NCBI RefSeq assembly: GCF_016894265.1
Contig: NZ_CP069791.1
Span: 1,550,001 to 1,614,000 of the forward strand
Length of the DNA stretch: 64,000 bases
Direction of reading: 5' to 3'
Origin: Corynebacterium tuberculostearicum
GTDB lineage: Bacteria; Actinomycetota; Actinomycetes; Mycobacteriales; Mycobacteriaceae
Below the pieces are notes generated by a model, which saw nothing but the letters and a program-made list of their open reading frames with translations, did no database searches and was not told the DNA's origin. Within the stretch, counting starts at the first letter, position 1; every line of letters starts with the position of its first letter. Shown here piece by piece: positions 27,625-37,016 of the stretch. A program made the position numbers and the translations under genes.

Positions 27625-29292
27625 GTGCTTAAATCAAAGAGCAGTTCTAGCGAACGTCACTGGGGAAGGAAGGCCATTGCCTCGTGCGTTTCAGCTCTAG
27701 CTCTAGCTGCTTCTGCCTGTAGCGGGCAGGGCGGCGAAGAGGACTCGCCTAGTGTTCCCCAGGAGCCAGAATCCTATGGATACTTTGGCTACCAGGTAAA
27801 TTCCCGCTTGGCCACCACTAATTCTGGCACCTCCTTTGGTGACGCTACCTCCGCCGGTTTGTTGTCTACGCGGCTTTATCCAGGCCTTTTTGTGCCCGGC
27901 CCTTCTGGCGAACTGATTCCCAACGCGGATCTAGTTGAGACCGAGGAGCTTCCGCCCGTTGCCGGCAGCGACCAGCGGAGTGTTCAGCTCACTTTGGAAG
28001 AGGATGCCGTCTTTTCCGATGGTACCCCCGTTACCTGTGACGACTACTTTTTGGCGTATGTGGCCGGTACTCATCCAGCTGAATTCGCCTCCCATATGCC
28101 GTTGATGAATGACATCGCAGATTTTAGCTGTGAGCCCCAAAGCAAAACGTTCACCCTGACCTTTAACAAGGATCAGGGGCAGCGCTGGCGCCACATGTTT
28201 GGCGCCGGCACGGTCATGCCGGCCCATGCGCTGGCCAAGAAGTCCGAGTTGAGCATTGAGGAACTCAACGCCGCCCTGACAGTAGAAGACATGCAGGCGC
28301 TTGCGCCGGTTGCTAAGGAATGGCGCTATGGCTTTTCCGTGGCCGAGGATCAGATAGATCCCGAGCTGCAGGTCTCCTTTGGGCCCTATGTCATTGACAA
28401 GGTAGGCGACGAAGGGGAGATCATTCTCAAAGCAAACGAAAAGTACTTCGGAGACGCCCCAGCGGAAGATCATGTTGTGGTCTGGCCTTCGGAGGCTGAT
28501 GCACAGAAGCTCGCAGATAAAGGCGCGTTGCGCGTAGTCGATGCCGCAAGCGAGAATCCTGACTGGCTGGACAGCACGAAGGATGAGGCAGGGGAGTCCC
28601 CCTACGAGGCCACTCCAATGGTTGGCGAGCTAACCGATACGCTCACGCTATCTGAAGCCGGAGTATTCGCGGAGCCGTGGGCGCGCGAGAGCTTCGCGGC
28701 CTGCGTCGATCAGCAGGCGGTTGCGCAAGCAAGCTCTGCGGCCTCCGGTGTGGAGGTGCCACCGGCTTACCTGCGTACCGTTTCCGCGACCAACCCAGTT
28801 GCCGGCAGCCTAGAAAAGGTGGGGAAGGATCACCAGGGCACCGATTTAGCCAAGGCCGGCGATCTCAACGGGACCACTATCAAGGTGGGCTACTTGGGAC
28901 CGGATAAACGTTATGCCGCCATGGTGGAACAACTTCGTGCATCCTGTGAGCCGGCCGGTATCACCATCGAGGACGCGTCTGCGGAGTTCATGTCCCAGCA
29001 CTACTTGGAAATGGATCCGGAAACCTGGGCGCCTACCGTCGATGCCTTTCTCGGCCCAGTCGATCCCCAGACGGAGTATTCCACTGTGGAGTCGAGCATG
29101 AAGAACTCTGCGGAGCTGAAGAAGACAGAAGAGGCTCTGTGGAAGGATGTTCCATCCATTCCTCTCTCAGCGCAGCCGCGGGTCTTCCTCGTCCGCCGCG
29201 ACGTGGAAGGTGTCCTGCCGTACACTGGCGTCTCGGGCATCGGTTGGAATATGGATCGCTGGCACAGTACCGCCCCAACGGACAAGGAATAG
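27625..29292 (+). CDS. Peptide ABC transporter family substrate-binding lipoprotein
   Basis: A 555-residue solute-binding protein of the SBP_bac_5 (oligopeptide/dipeptide) family with a lipobox ASAC at Cys32. VQLTLEEDAVFSDGTPVTCDDYFLAY is the conserved cluster near residue 115-140. There are no permease or ATPase genes next to it, so it is an orphan binding protein, as in mycobacteria at this site between secF and apt. GTG start at 27625. The transported ligand, if any, cannot be read. Confidence 0.9.
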   Translation: MLKSKSSSSERHWGRKAIASCVSALALAASACSGQGGEEDSPSVPQEPESYGYFGYQVNSRLATTNSGTSFGDATSAGLLSTRLYPGLFVPGPSGELIPNADLVETEELPPVAGSDQRSVQLTLEEDAVFSDGTPVTCDDYFLAYVAGTHPAEFASHMPLMNDIADFSCEPQSKTFTLTFNKDQGQRWRHMFGAGTVMPAHALAKKSELSIEELNAALTVEDMQALAPVAKEWRYGFSVAEDQIDPELQVSFGPYVIDKVGDEGEIILKANEKYFGDAPAEDHVVVWPSEADAQKLADKGALRVVDAASENPDWLDSTKDEAGESPYEATPMVGELTDTLTLSEAGVFAEPWARESFAACVDQQAVAQASSAASGVEVPPAYLRTVSATNPVAGSLEKVGKDHQGTDLAKAGDLNGTTIKVGYLGPDKRYAAMVEQLRASCEPAGITIEDASAEFMSQHYLEMDPETWAPTVDAFLGPVDPQTEYSTVESSMKNSAELKKTEEALWKDVPSIPLSAQPRVFLVRRDVEGVLPYTGVSGIGWNMDRWHSTAPTDKE

Positions 29293-29345
29293 GCCCCTCA
29301 TAGCGGGCGATTACGACCTCTCGCAAATATTTCTCAAGGAAGATT

Positions 29346-29891
29346 ATGAGTTCGCACTACGAATCAGCAGCACAAGCACTCAAGGACAAGGTTCGCCTCG
29401 TTCAAGACTTCCCCGAGGAGGGCATCCTCTTTGAGGACCTCACCCCGGTCTTGGCGGATCCAGAGGCATTTCGCACCGTAGTGGACGGCTTGGCGGCCGC
29501 CTGCGAGGAATTGGGCGCAGATATGATTGGCGGCCTCGACGCCCGTGGATTCCTCCTCGGCTCGGCCGTCGCCTACAAGTTGGGCCTAGGCATCTTGGCC
29601 ATCCGCAAGAAGGGCAAGCTTCCCCCACCGGTATATACCGAAGAATATGAGCTGGAGTATGGCTCCGCGGCGCTGGAGATTCCAGCCAGCGGCGTTGACA
29701 TCAAGGGCAAGCGCGTGGTGCTTGTCGACGACGTCCTGGCCACCGGTGGCACCCTCCACGGTGCCAAGCTTTTGCTTGAGTCAGCAGGTGCCGAAGTCGC
29801 TGGCAATGTGGTGGTGCTGGAAGTCAAGGGGCTCAACGGTCGTGAGCGTTTATCCGGCCCACCGCTCATTGTGTTGAATGCCACAGACTAA
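29346..29891 (+). CDS. apt: Adenine phosphoribosyltransferase
   Basis: Salvages adenine to AMP using PRPP. The 181-residue protein has the N-terminal [42 protein letters not shown] and the PRPP-binding motif [13 protein letters not shown] near residue 124-136. ATG at 29346 follows AAGGAAG. In many actinobacteria apt sits directly before rel, linking purine salvage and (p)ppGpp synthesis, as here. Confidence 0.96.
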   Translation: MSSHYESAAQALKDKVRLVQDFPEEGILFEDLTPVLADPEAFRTVVDGLAAACEELGADMIGGLDARGFLLGSAVAYKLGLGILAIRKKGKLPPPVYTEEYELEYGSAALEIPASGVDIKGKRVVLVDDVLATGGTLHGAKLLLESAGAEVAGNVVVLEVKGLNGRERLSGPPLIVLNATD

Positions 29892-29906
29892 GATGGGATG
29901 CCTAAG

Positions 29907-29924
29907 CTAGATCGAACGATCTAG
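29907..29924. promoter_or_regulatory. Perfect 18-base palindrome between apt and rel
   Basis: CTAGATCG and CGATCTAG are separated by AA. It begins 15 bases after apt and ends 53 bases before rel. With no T-run behind it, it looks more like a protein-binding site or RNA hairpin than a normal terminator. Confidence 0.45.
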
Positions 29925-29977
29925 TTGGACATGAGGCCACAAGGCCCGTGGCACTGTGAAGGGCGGTAGATTTGGCC

Positions 29978-32266
29978 ATGGACAAACCCGTAAAGCGCCA
30001 GTCCGGCGGCGGAATGCGCAGCATGTCGGCTCGCCTAGCTCGTTCGCTTACCGGCGGCCGAGTGAAGGTAAATCCGGTGCTGGACCCGTTGATGTCCATC
30101 CACCGCAAGTTTCACCCCAAGGCCGATGCTGATCTACTCAATCGCGCCTATGACACCGCGGAGAGGCTCCATGAGGGTGTCTTTCGCAAATCCGGAGAAC
30201 CGTATATCACCCACCCGCTCGCCGTGGCGACGATCGCGGCGGAGATCGGTATGGACACCACCACTATCGTCGCAGCACTGTTGCACGACACCGTGGAGGA
30301 TACTGACTACTCCCTAGAGGACCTCACCCGAGACTTCGGTCCGGAGGTGGCTCGCTTGGTCGATGGCGTGACCAAGCTGGACAAGGTGGCACTGGGCTCG
30401 GCCGCAGAGGCCGAGACCATTCGTAAAATGATTGTCGCCATGGCCACCGACCCCCGAGTCCTGGTCATCAAGGTCAGCGACCGCCTGCACAATATGCGTA
30501 CCATGCGCTTCCTCCCGCCCGAAAAGCAGGCTAAGAAGGCGCGGCAGACCCTAGAGGTTATCGCGCCGCTAGCTCACCGCCTAGGCATGGCCAGCGTGAA
30601 GTGGGAGTTGGAAGACCTGTCCTTTGCCATCTTGTATCCGAAGAAGTACGACGAGATCGTACGGATGGTGGCAGATCGTGCCCCCTCGCGCGATCGCGCG
30701 CTGAAAGAGATCATTAGCCAGGTCAGCGGGGCGCTGAAGGAAAACGGCATTGAAGCCGAGGTTATGGGCCGACCAAAGCATTACTGGTCCATTTACCAAA
30801 AGATGATTGTGCGCGGCCGCGACTTCGCGGAGATCTTCGACCTCGTAGGAATCCGCATCTTGGTCGAGGACGTCAATAACTGTTATGCCGCGATCGGCGT
30901 GGTCCACTCGATCTACCAGGCATTGCCGGGGCGCTTTAAGGACTATATTTCCTCGCCGCGATTCGGCGTGTATCAGTCGCTGCACACCACGGTGCTGGCA
31001 AATGGCGGCGCTACCTTGGAAGTCCAGGTACGTACCCACGAGATGCACTACAACGCCGAGTTCGGTGTGGCTGCTCACTGGCGCTACAAAGAAACCAAGG
31101 GCAAGAACTCGGGCCACCAGGAAGAAGTAGACCAGATGGCGTGGATGCGCCAACTTCTGGACTGGCAGAAGGAAGCCGCCGATCCCAATGAGTTCCTCGA
31201 CTCGCTGCGCTACGACCTGACCGCCAAGCAAATCTTCGCCTTTACCCCGAAGGGCGATGTGGTAAACCTGCCTGCCGGTTCTACACCGGTGGACTTTGCC
31301 TACGCAGTACATACTGAGGTGGGGCACAGGTGTATCGGTGCCAAGGTCAATGGCAAGCTCGTCGCGCTCGAATCGAAGCTAAAGTCCGGCGACAAGGTGG
31401 AAATCTTTACCTCAAAGGATCCCAACGCCGGTCCGTCCCGCGATTGGCAAGACTTCCTCGTGTCTGCTCGAGCCAAGACAAAGGTGCGGCAGTGGTTTGC
31501 TAAGGAACGCCGCGAAGAACACTTGGAAGCCGGCCGCGATGCCCTGGCTACCGAGGTCCAACGTGGTGGCTTGCCCATGCACCGCCTCTTTACTGCCAGC
31601 TCCATGAAGCAGGTAGCGGAGCAGCTGCACTATACCGACGTCGATTCGCTGTATACCGCCATCGGCGCGGGCCACGTATCTGCTCAACACGTGGCCAACC
31701 AATTGGTTGCCATGTTCGGCGACCAAGACGATGCCATCGACACCCTGGCCTCACGCACGCCACTGTCTGAGATTGAGCACTCCCGTGCCCAACACACTGA
31801 AGACTCGGCATCGGGCACCGGCATCTTGGTGGAAGGCAGCCCCGATGTGATGGCAAAGCTCGCCAAGTGCTGCCAGCCCGTGCCGGGCGATGCCATTTTC
31901 GGTTTCGTTACCCGCGGCGGGGGAGTCTCCGTGCACCGAGCCGATTGCACAAACGCGGAAAAGCTCAAGGCAGAACCAGAGCGCATGTTGGAGGTGGCCT
32001 GGTCTTCTGGTACCTCCGCAACGGGCGCTTTCTCGGCGACGCTGCAATTGGAAGCCCTCGACCGTCAGGGCCTCCTTTCAGAGCTCACTCGGGTAATGAG
32101 CGATGAGAACATCAACGTTTTGACCATGAACTCTAATCGTGGCGATGACCATATTGCGACGGTAAGGTTCACATTCTCCGTTTCGGATACCAAGCAATTG
32201 GGAACCTTGATGACCACACTGCGCAATATCGAAGGCGTCTTTGACGTTTACCGCGTAACCGCCTAA
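29978..32266 (+). CDS. rel: Bifunctional (p)ppGpp synthetase/hydrolase Rel
   Basis: Makes and degrades the starvation alarmone (p)ppGpp in response to stalled ribosomes. The 762-residue protein has the HD hydrolase domain with [18 protein letters not shown] near residue 105, the synthetase domain with [20 protein letters not shown], a TGS domain ([27 protein letters not shown]), a zinc-finger-like [13 protein letters not shown] and a C-terminal ACT domain. Both catalytic halves look intact. ATG at 29978; a TTG two codons upstream is possible. Confidence 0.97.
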   Translation: MDKPVKRQSGGGMRSMSARLARSLTGGRVKVNPVLDPLMSIHRKFHPKADADLLNRAYDTAERLHEGVFRKSGEPYITHPLAVATIAAEIGMDTTTIVAALLHDTVEDTDYSLEDLTRDFGPEVARLVDGVTKLDKVALGSAAEAETIRKMIVAMATDPRVLVIKVSDRLHNMRTMRFLPPEKQAKKARQTLEVIAPLAHRLGMASVKWELEDLSFAILYPKKYDEIVRMVADRAPSRDRALKEIISQVSGALKENGIEAEVMGRPKHYWSIYQKMIVRGRDFAEIFDLVGIRILVEDVNNCYAAIGVVHSIYQALPGRFKDYISSPRFGVYQSLHTTVLANGGATLEVQVRTHEMHYNAEFGVAAHWRYKETKGKNSGHQEEVDQMAWMRQLLDWQKEAADPNEFLDSLRYDLTAKQIFAFTPKGDVVNLPAGSTPVDFAYAVHTEVGHRCIGAKVNGKLVALESKLKSGDKVEIFTSKDPNAGPSRDWQDFLVSARAKTKVRQWFAKERREEHLEAGRDALATEVQRGGLPMHRLFTASSMKQVAEQLHYTDVDSLYTAIGAGHVSAQHVANQLVAMFGDQDDAIDTLASRTPLSEIEHSRAQHTEDSASGTGILVEGSPDVMAKLAKCCQPVPGDAIFGFVTRGGGVSVHRADCTNAEKLKAEPERMLEVAWSSGTSATGAFSATLQLEALDRQGLLSELTRVMSDENINVLTMNSNRGDDHIATVRFTFSVSDTKQLGTLMTTLRNIEGVFDVYRVTA

Positions 32267-32273
32267 GGCGCTG

Positions 32274-32301
32274 TGCCCCACCCTCAAGGAGGGGCGGGGC
32301 A
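32274..32301 (+). terminator. Hairpin after rel
   Basis: TGCCCC/GGGGCA with an inner CCCTC/GAGGG stem forms a GC-rich hairpin eight bases past the rel stop. The following bases are not T-rich, so termination efficiency is uncertain. Confidence 0.5.
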
Positions 32302-32453
32302 AGCAACGCAAAGGCATCGGGGAGGTTACCTGTATGTGAATTTTTGACTGCTGCAAGGTAAAACTCCAGCAAGCAAGCTTAATGTCTCCTGCCAAGTAGT
32401 TAGCGAAGCGATATAAATTATCCTGTCGCTTTCTACTATCTAGGAGTACTTCA

Positions 32454-34526
32454 ATGCAGTTCCGTCGCATCGGCCAGCTTGTGGCCGCCACTACCGTTTC
32501 CGCTGTTGCTCTCTCCGGCGCGCAGGCGGTGGCACAGGAAAACAAGACCACCATCTCCGTCACCAATATCACCGATATTCACGGTCACTTGGAAGACAAG
32601 ATTGGTGACCCAGCCAAGGCCGGCGATGAAATCGGCGTGGCTCGCTTGCAGTCCCTTATCAAGCAGGTAAATGAAGGACAGGAATTCAACCTGACCTCCT
32701 CGGGCGATAACGTGGGCGGCTCTGCCTTTGTCTCTGCAATTTCTGATGACAAGTACACCCTTGAAGCCCTCAACGAGATGGGTATGAAGGTGACTGCTGT
32801 AGGTAACCATGAGTTTGATAAGGGTACCGAAGACCTTACAGGGCGTATCGCTGATAGCTCTGATTACCCAATCTTGGGTGCCAACGTGTTCAAGGATGGG
32901 AAGCCTCTTCTGGAGGCTTCCCACGTCGAAGAAATTGATGGCGTAAAAGTCGGCTATGTTGGCACGGTAACGGAAAATACCAAGTATAAGGTGTCTGCTG
33001 CCAAGATCCCAGGGATCACTTTTACTAATCCAGCCGAGGCTACCAATAAGGAAGCTACTCGTTTGAAAGAATCTGGTGAGGCCGATGTTGTTGTTGCGCT
33101 CATGCACGAAGATGCCCAAGGCTTTGCAGAGGACTTTAACAAAGACGTCGACGTAGCTTTTGGCGGCGACACCCACGTTGCCACTAAGGGCGAAATTGAG
33201 CGCGAGGGCGCCTTGCCACTGCAGTGGGCACAGGGACACGAGTACGGCAAACTGCTCAACGACGTTGATATTACCTTTGATAAGACTGCTAAAAAGATTA
33301 CCGACATCAGTTTGAAGCAGTACGACGCGACCGCTGCAGCAAAGGTTGAACCAGATGCTGAAATCGCAGCTATTGTAAAAAAGGCCCAGCAAGAGGCTGA
33401 CATCGAGGGTGCCAAGACCGCCGGTACTGTGGAACGGGCCCTGTTCCGCGGATCTGATGAGAATGCTGATTCGGGTTCTAACCGTGGTGTCGAATCTACC
33501 CTCAATAACTTCATTGCTGACGGCCAGCGTTACGCCATGAGCAAGCAGGTAGGCGAGGACATCGAGATCGGTGTGATGAACGCTGGCGGTGTTCGTGCTG
33601 ACTTGAAGGGCGGCGACGTTACCTACAAGGACATTTTTGAGGTACAGCCCTTTGGCAACTCTGTAATTACCGCCAAGATTTCCGGCGAGGAGTTCATTAA
33701 TGCCTTGGAAAACCAGTGGCAGGAAGGCAGCCGACCACGCCTGGCCATGGGGCTTTCCAATAACGTCCAAGTAGTCTACGACCAGAAGGCCGACAAGGGC
33801 GAGCGCGTACAGTCTGTGACCATCAACGGCGAGAAAATCGATCCGAAGAAGGATTACTCCATTGCGCTGTCTTCCTTCCTTGCTTCCAGTGATGAAGAGG
33901 CAGGCGGCGACGGCTACTTCAACGCTGGTTCCATCAAGGACAAGAACGATGTGGGCTACATGGACACTCAGGCCATGATCGACTACATCAAGTCGGGTGA
34001 ATCGGAGGTCCGCACGGGCCAGGGCCAGATTGGCGCCAACATCGAGGGGGACGTGAAGCCGGGCGAGGAAATCACGGTGAACCTGTCCAGCCTCAATTAC
34101 TCCACCGACGGTGAGCCGATGGCCAAGAAGGCAACCGTCAAGTTGGGCGACGCTGAGCAGACCGTCGATATCGACAACGCTGCGCAAGAAGGCGATGCGC
34201 AATTCGGTGAGCGAGGTCGCGCAACGGTAAAGCTCACCGTTCCGGAGAACCTGAGCGGTACCCAGAACCTGGAAATCACCACCGACGCCGGCACTAAGGC
34301 AACTCTGCCTCTCGAGGTAAGCGGCGAGGGCTCCGGAGAGCCGGGAGCTAAGCCTGCGCCAAAGGGCTCTTCCTTGTCCTCCAACGGCTCTTCCGTGGGC
34401 GGCGCAGTATTCGCCATCGTTGCAGCACTGGTAGCTGGCGTTGCGGTTGTGGGCATGAACCCGCAGATTCTTCCTGCCCCAGCTCGCAAGATGATTGAGG
34501 ACCTGCGCAAGCAGTTCCACATCTAA
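32454..34526 (+). CDS. Exported bifunctional metallophosphatase/5'-nucleotidase
   Basis: A 690-residue surface enzyme expected to release phosphate and nucleosides from nucleotides outside the cell. A signal peptide (to about residue 24, AQAVAQE) precedes the metallophosphatase domain with metal-binding TNITDIHGHLE, SSGDNVGGS, GNHEFDKG and GGDTHV. The 5'-nucleotidase C domain follows (NAGGVRADLKGGDVTYKDIFEVQPFGN). Near the end, a Ser/Gly linker leads to one helix (about 648-668) and a basic tail; no LPxTG is visible. ATG at 32454 has AGGAG. Parts of the first domain look lower in GC than the neighbours. Confidence 0.95.
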   Translation: MQFRRIGQLVAATTVSAVALSGAQAVAQENKTTISVTNITDIHGHLEDKIGDPAKAGDEIGVARLQSLIKQVNEGQEFNLTSSGDNVGGSAFVSAISDDKYTLEALNEMGMKVTAVGNHEFDKGTEDLTGRIADSSDYPILGANVFKDGKPLLEASHVEEIDGVKVGYVGTVTENTKYKVSAAKIPGITFTNPAEATNKEATRLKESGEADVVVALMHEDAQGFAEDFNKDVDVAFGGDTHVATKGEIEREGALPLQWAQGHEYGKLLNDVDITFDKTAKKITDISLKQYDATAAAKVEPDAEIAAIVKKAQQEADIEGAKTAGTVERALFRGSDENADSGSNRGVESTLNNFIADGQRYAMSKQVGEDIEIGVMNAGGVRADLKGGDVTYKDIFEVQPFGNSVITAKISGEEFINALENQWQEGSRPRLAMGLSNNVQVVYDQKADKGERVQSVTINGEKIDPKKDYSIALSSFLASSDEEAGGDGYFNAGSIKDKNDVGYMDTQAMIDYIKSGESEVRTGQGQIGANIEGDVKPGEEITVNLSSLNYSTDGEPMAKKATVKLGDAEQTVDIDNAAQEGDAQFGERGRATVKLTVPENLSGTQNLEITTDAGTKATLPLEVSGEGSGEPGAKPAPKGSSLSSNGSSVGGAVFAIVAALVAGVAVVGMNPQILPAPARKMIEDLRKQFHI

Positions 34527-34541
34527 GACAGCACAGCACTA

Positions 34542-34588
34542 GGCGGAGCGGCTCTTCCTGAACGGGGGAGTGACGCTCCGCCTTTTCT
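34542..34588 (+). terminator. Terminator after the 5'-nucleotidase gene
   Basis: A perfect 9-base stem GGCGGAGCG/CGCTCCGCC followed by TTTTCT, 16 bases past the stop. Confidence 0.85.
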
Positions 34589-34623
34589 GTATGTCTCGTG
34601 GCTGCCAGGTAACCTAAGCAGTC

Positions 34624-35196
34624 GTGGATACTCTAGAACTCTTTCTGCGCGAGATTACCTATCAACTGGGTATTGAATGGCACCGTATCCCCGTTGTCGT
34701 GCTGGCGACTTTGGGTATCTACCTATCCTTCATGGTGCTGGTGAAGCTATTTGGCTCTCGCGTGCTTACGTCCATGACGGCCTCAGATGCCATCATCATT
34801 ATTATGTTTGGCGCGGTCGCGGGCCGTGTCATCGTGGGCAATCCACCGACCCTTGCCGCCGGCGTCATCGGTCTGACCACGCTGATGGCGCTCGAAGCTG
34901 CCTTCGGTACCATTCGCAAGGTAGTGAAGTGGACGCGCTTTCTGGACCGTCGTCCCATCCTTTTAGTCTTTAGCGGTGAGATGGTTGAAGATAACCTGAC
35001 TCTGGCCCACATTACAAAATCGGATATCTACTCGGCGGCTCGTAGAGCCGGCATTAGCCGCATGGAAGACGTGCAGATAATGATCCTGGAGCCTACAGGC
35101 CACATCTCCGTCATCAAGGTCGGTCAAACCATCGATCCGGAGCTTTTTAAAGACCTGGTGGGGTCCGAATACATCGAAGACGCTAAAGACTCTTAG
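34624..35196 (+). CDS. DUF421 (YetF-like) membrane protein
   Basis: A 190-residue protein with three N-terminal hydrophobic segments (about 20-40, 50-70, 75-95) and a cytosolic domain of the DUF421/YetF type: RRPILLVFSGEMVEDNLTLAHITKSDIYSAARRAGI is the recognisable stretch. Family members are of unknown biochemical role; in Bacillus some affect spore properties. GTG start at 34624, without a strong ribosome binding site. It is isolated between two terminators. Confidence 0.85.
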   Translation: MDTLELFLREITYQLGIEWHRIPVVVLATLGIYLSFMVLVKLFGSRVLTSMTASDAIIIIMFGAVAGRVIVGNPPTLAAGVIGLTTLMALEAAFGTIRKVVKWTRFLDRRPILLVFSGEMVEDNLTLAHITKSDIYSAARRAGISRMEDVQIMILEPTGHISVIKVGQTIDPELFKDLVGSEYIEDAKDS

Positions 35197-35266
35197 GGCG
35201 CACCTTACAGCTTGGCCAGAAGCGCAAAGACAACCTGTAGGCTCCCTTTACCCAAGAGCACGCGAA

Positions 35267-35301
35267 AAGCCGCTGCGTCCCACTCAGGGAAGCAGCGGCT
35301 T
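35267..35301 (-). terminator. Terminator of the small secreted protein gene
   Basis: A 10-base stem AAGCCGCTGC/GCAGCGGCTT; on the minus strand it follows the 35326 stop and ends in TTTTCG. Confidence 0.8.
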
Positions 35302-35325
35302 AAGAATCGCTATGAAGCGGTGACT

Positions 35326-35658
35326 TTACTTGTTGCCGAAAGGCAGGTCGAAGTACTTGTTTGCGAATGCGAACAGGGTGCCCAGAGCGCCGATAACAGC
35401 GGTGAAGACGCCGATCCAAGCCTTGATGTCGTCAGCCTTCTCCTTGGAGGTGCGGTCATCTTCCTTGTTCTTGGAGTCATCAGACTTGTCAGCTGCGTAG
35501 TCGTTGTCAGAGGAAGAGGAAAGGCCCTCGACGGAGTTGGTGATCTTGGAGGACAGGTCGGAGGTGGTGTCCTCAGCGTTAGCAACGGTGGTGCCTGCGA
35601 AAGCGACGGACAGAGCGGTTGCGCCAGCAACGAGTGCCTTGCGGGAGAAAAGCTTCAT
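35326..35658 (-). CDS. Small secreted protein, unknown function
   Basis: A 110-residue protein with a clear signal peptide (about 1-28, ending VANAE), a Ser/Asp/Lys-rich unstructured middle (about 30-75), and a C-terminal hydrophobic stretch WIGVFTAVIGALGTLFAFANKYF at 81-103 ending in a short basic tail. I do not recognise a named family; the layout resembles small secreted or membrane-inserting corynebacterial proteins. It is monocistronic with its own strong promoter (TTGCGG/TAGTAT) and terminator, which suggests high expression. ATG at 35658, ribosome binding site AGGA. Confidence 0.75.
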   Translation of the reverse strand: MKLFSRKALVAGATALSVAFAGTTVANAEDTTSDLSSKITNSVEGLSSSSDNDYAADKSDDSKNKEDDRTSKEKADDIKAWIGVFTAVIGALGTLFAFANKYFDLPFGNK

Positions 35659-35700
35659 TTTTGATTCCTAACAAGCTTGGTGTGGTCAAAGACGTTTCAA

Positions 35701-35729
35701 ATACTAGACAGGCTGACAGGCTTCCGCAA
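35701..35729 (-). promoter_or_regulatory. Promoter of the small secreted protein gene
   Basis: On the minus strand TTGCGG and TAGTAT are separated by exactly 17 bases, giving a leader of about 36 bases. The remaining sequence from 35730 to 35890 shows no gene. Confidence 0.65.
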
Positions 35730-35890
35730 CAGTATCGGCAGGTTTTTGTTCACTGGCTGAACTAGCTGAAAGTCCGCTGTGTGCTGCGTGTTTACTACTG
35801 TGGCTCTTGTGATCTGGGGGAATTTTAGTGTTCTCCTGTTTCTGCAGCTTAACCCTCAAAATAGAGCTCAGCTTAAATTAAGGAAAGGAT

Positions 35891-35939
35891 AAGCCCCGGC
35901 GCATTCATCCACGGTATGTGTGGTCAATGGCCGGGGCTT
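35891..35939. terminator. Hairpin downstream of the cyclophilin gene
   Basis: A 10-base stem AAGCCCCGGC/GCCGGGGCTT with a 29-base loop. It lies about 75 bases downstream of the minus-strand cyclophilin gene, beyond repeat copy C, and probably ends that transcript. Confidence 0.65.
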
Positions 35940-35980
35940 TGTACCCGCCCCCGTTAGGGGGTGGTGCGGTGGAGCTAAGA

Positions 35981-36002
35981 GGGGGCGTCGCCAAGCAGGG
36001 CT
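35981..36002 (-). repeat. Dispersed intergenic repeat, copy C
   Basis: On the minus strand it reads the full core GCCCTGCTTGGCGACGCCCC without a mismatch, 11 bases downstream of the cyclophilin stop and in that gene's orientation. A CCCCC/GGGGG mini-hairpin lies 25 bases further on. Confidence 0.8.
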
Positions 36003-36012
36003 TTTCTGCGGC

Positions 36013-36873
36013 CTAAGCCTTGACGGTTGCCTTCTTAATCTTGACTTCCTTAGCGGGCTTACCATTTGGCTGGCCGCCTTCGACGCCGTTCTTGGCAATC
36101 TTATCCATCGTCTTCATGCCCTTGTCGGTGATGGTGGCGAAGTAGGTGTAGCTCGGGGCCAGCTCAGAATCGTCGTAGTTGAGGAAGAACTGGGAACCAT
36201 TGGTGTCTGGGCCGCTGTTGGCCATGGCGACGGAGCCGCGCGGGTAGACAACGGGGTTCTGTGCGTCCTTCTCATCCACCTCGTCGGTGGGGTACTCATC
36301 AGCGAAGCTGAAGCCGGGGCCGCCGGAACCGGAACCGGTTGGGTCGCCGCACTGCAGTACGTTGATCCCGCTTGAGGTCATGCGGTGGCAAACGGTGTCG
36401 TCGTAGTAGCCCGACTTGGCTAGCTCAGAAATAGCGTTGGTGGTACACGGCGCCTTGGCGCGGTCCATTTCCATCTCAATAGTGCCCTGGTTGGTCTCAA
36501 AGGAAACGGTGACGGTGCCCTTGGTGGAAATATCCTTGCCGTTGGGCTTCTTTGCGCCGTTGGACTCTTGCCCGTTGTCCTCATACTTACAGGTCACAGT
36601 ATCCGGCAGGGCCTTGGCGCGCTTGTCAGCGATGGGCTGCGCCTGTGGCGTTTCTTGCGAGGTCTCAGCTGCGGAAGACTCCTCAGCCTGTACGTTTTCA
36701 TCGTCGCCTTCGCGGGTGGACAAGAAGTAGATGCCGCCGACGAGGGCGAGAATTACTACGAGGGAGGCGGCAACAACGCCTAGCGGGCGTGCCTTCTGCT
36801 TGCGTTCGCGGGATTTCAGCTCGCGCTCGAGCTTGCTCAGCGCCTCTTCGCCGCGCTTTTGATTATTTGGCAC
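36013..36873 (-). CDS. ppiB: Membrane-anchored peptidyl-prolyl cis-trans isomerase (cyclophilin)
   Basis: A 286-residue cyclophilin that helps exported proteins fold. A charged cytosolic N-terminus is followed by one membrane helix (about 31-52), a Glu/Gln-rich linker, and the cyclophilin domain on the outside. VTVSFETNQGTIEMEMDRAKAPCTTNAISELAKSGYYDDTVCHRMTSSGINVLQCGDPTGSGSGGPGFSFADEY contains the usual core, although the catalytic stretch reads CHRM rather than FHRV, and NSGPDTNGSQFFLNY is conserved. ATG at 36873. The same gene follows rel on the opposite strand in mycobacteria (from memory). Confidence 0.93.
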   Translation of the reverse strand: MPNNQKRGEEALSKLERELKSRERKQKARPLGVVAASLVVILALVGGIYFLSTREGDDENVQAEESSAAETSQETPQAQPIADKRAKALPDTVTCKYEDNGQESNGAKKPNGKDISTKGTVTVSFETNQGTIEMEMDRAKAPCTTNAISELAKSGYYDDTVCHRMTSSGINVLQCGDPTGSGSGGPGFSFADEYPTDEVDEKDAQNPVVYPRGSVAMANSGPDTNGSQFFLNYDDSELAPSYTYFATITDKGMKTMDKIAKNGVEGGQPNGKPAKEVKIKKATVKA

Positions 36874-37003
36874 CGGGAGTCAACCTTTCTAGCGATTATC
36901 GGTGGCATGATTCAACCTGACTGAGTCTAGCGGTTCCCGACAGCTGAGAAAGCGTTGGCATGGAAAACTGAGCAAGTTAATAGCTCTAAAGCCCAAAAAT
37001 AAG

Positions 37004-37009
37004 TACGCT
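37004..37009 (+). promoter_or_regulatory. Possible -10 box for a leaderless tpx mRNA
   Basis: TACGCT ends seven bases before the ATG, and no ribosome binding site is visible, so transcription may begin at the A of the start codon. The -35 region is weak. Confidence 0.4.
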
Positions 37010-37016
37010 GGTTTCT

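Noticed and set aside
32451-34520. Long open frame of 689 codons on the minus strand across the 5'-nucleotidase gene
   Set aside because: It mirrors the real plus-strand gene; codon bias makes the reverse frame open, and the translation has no recognisable domain.
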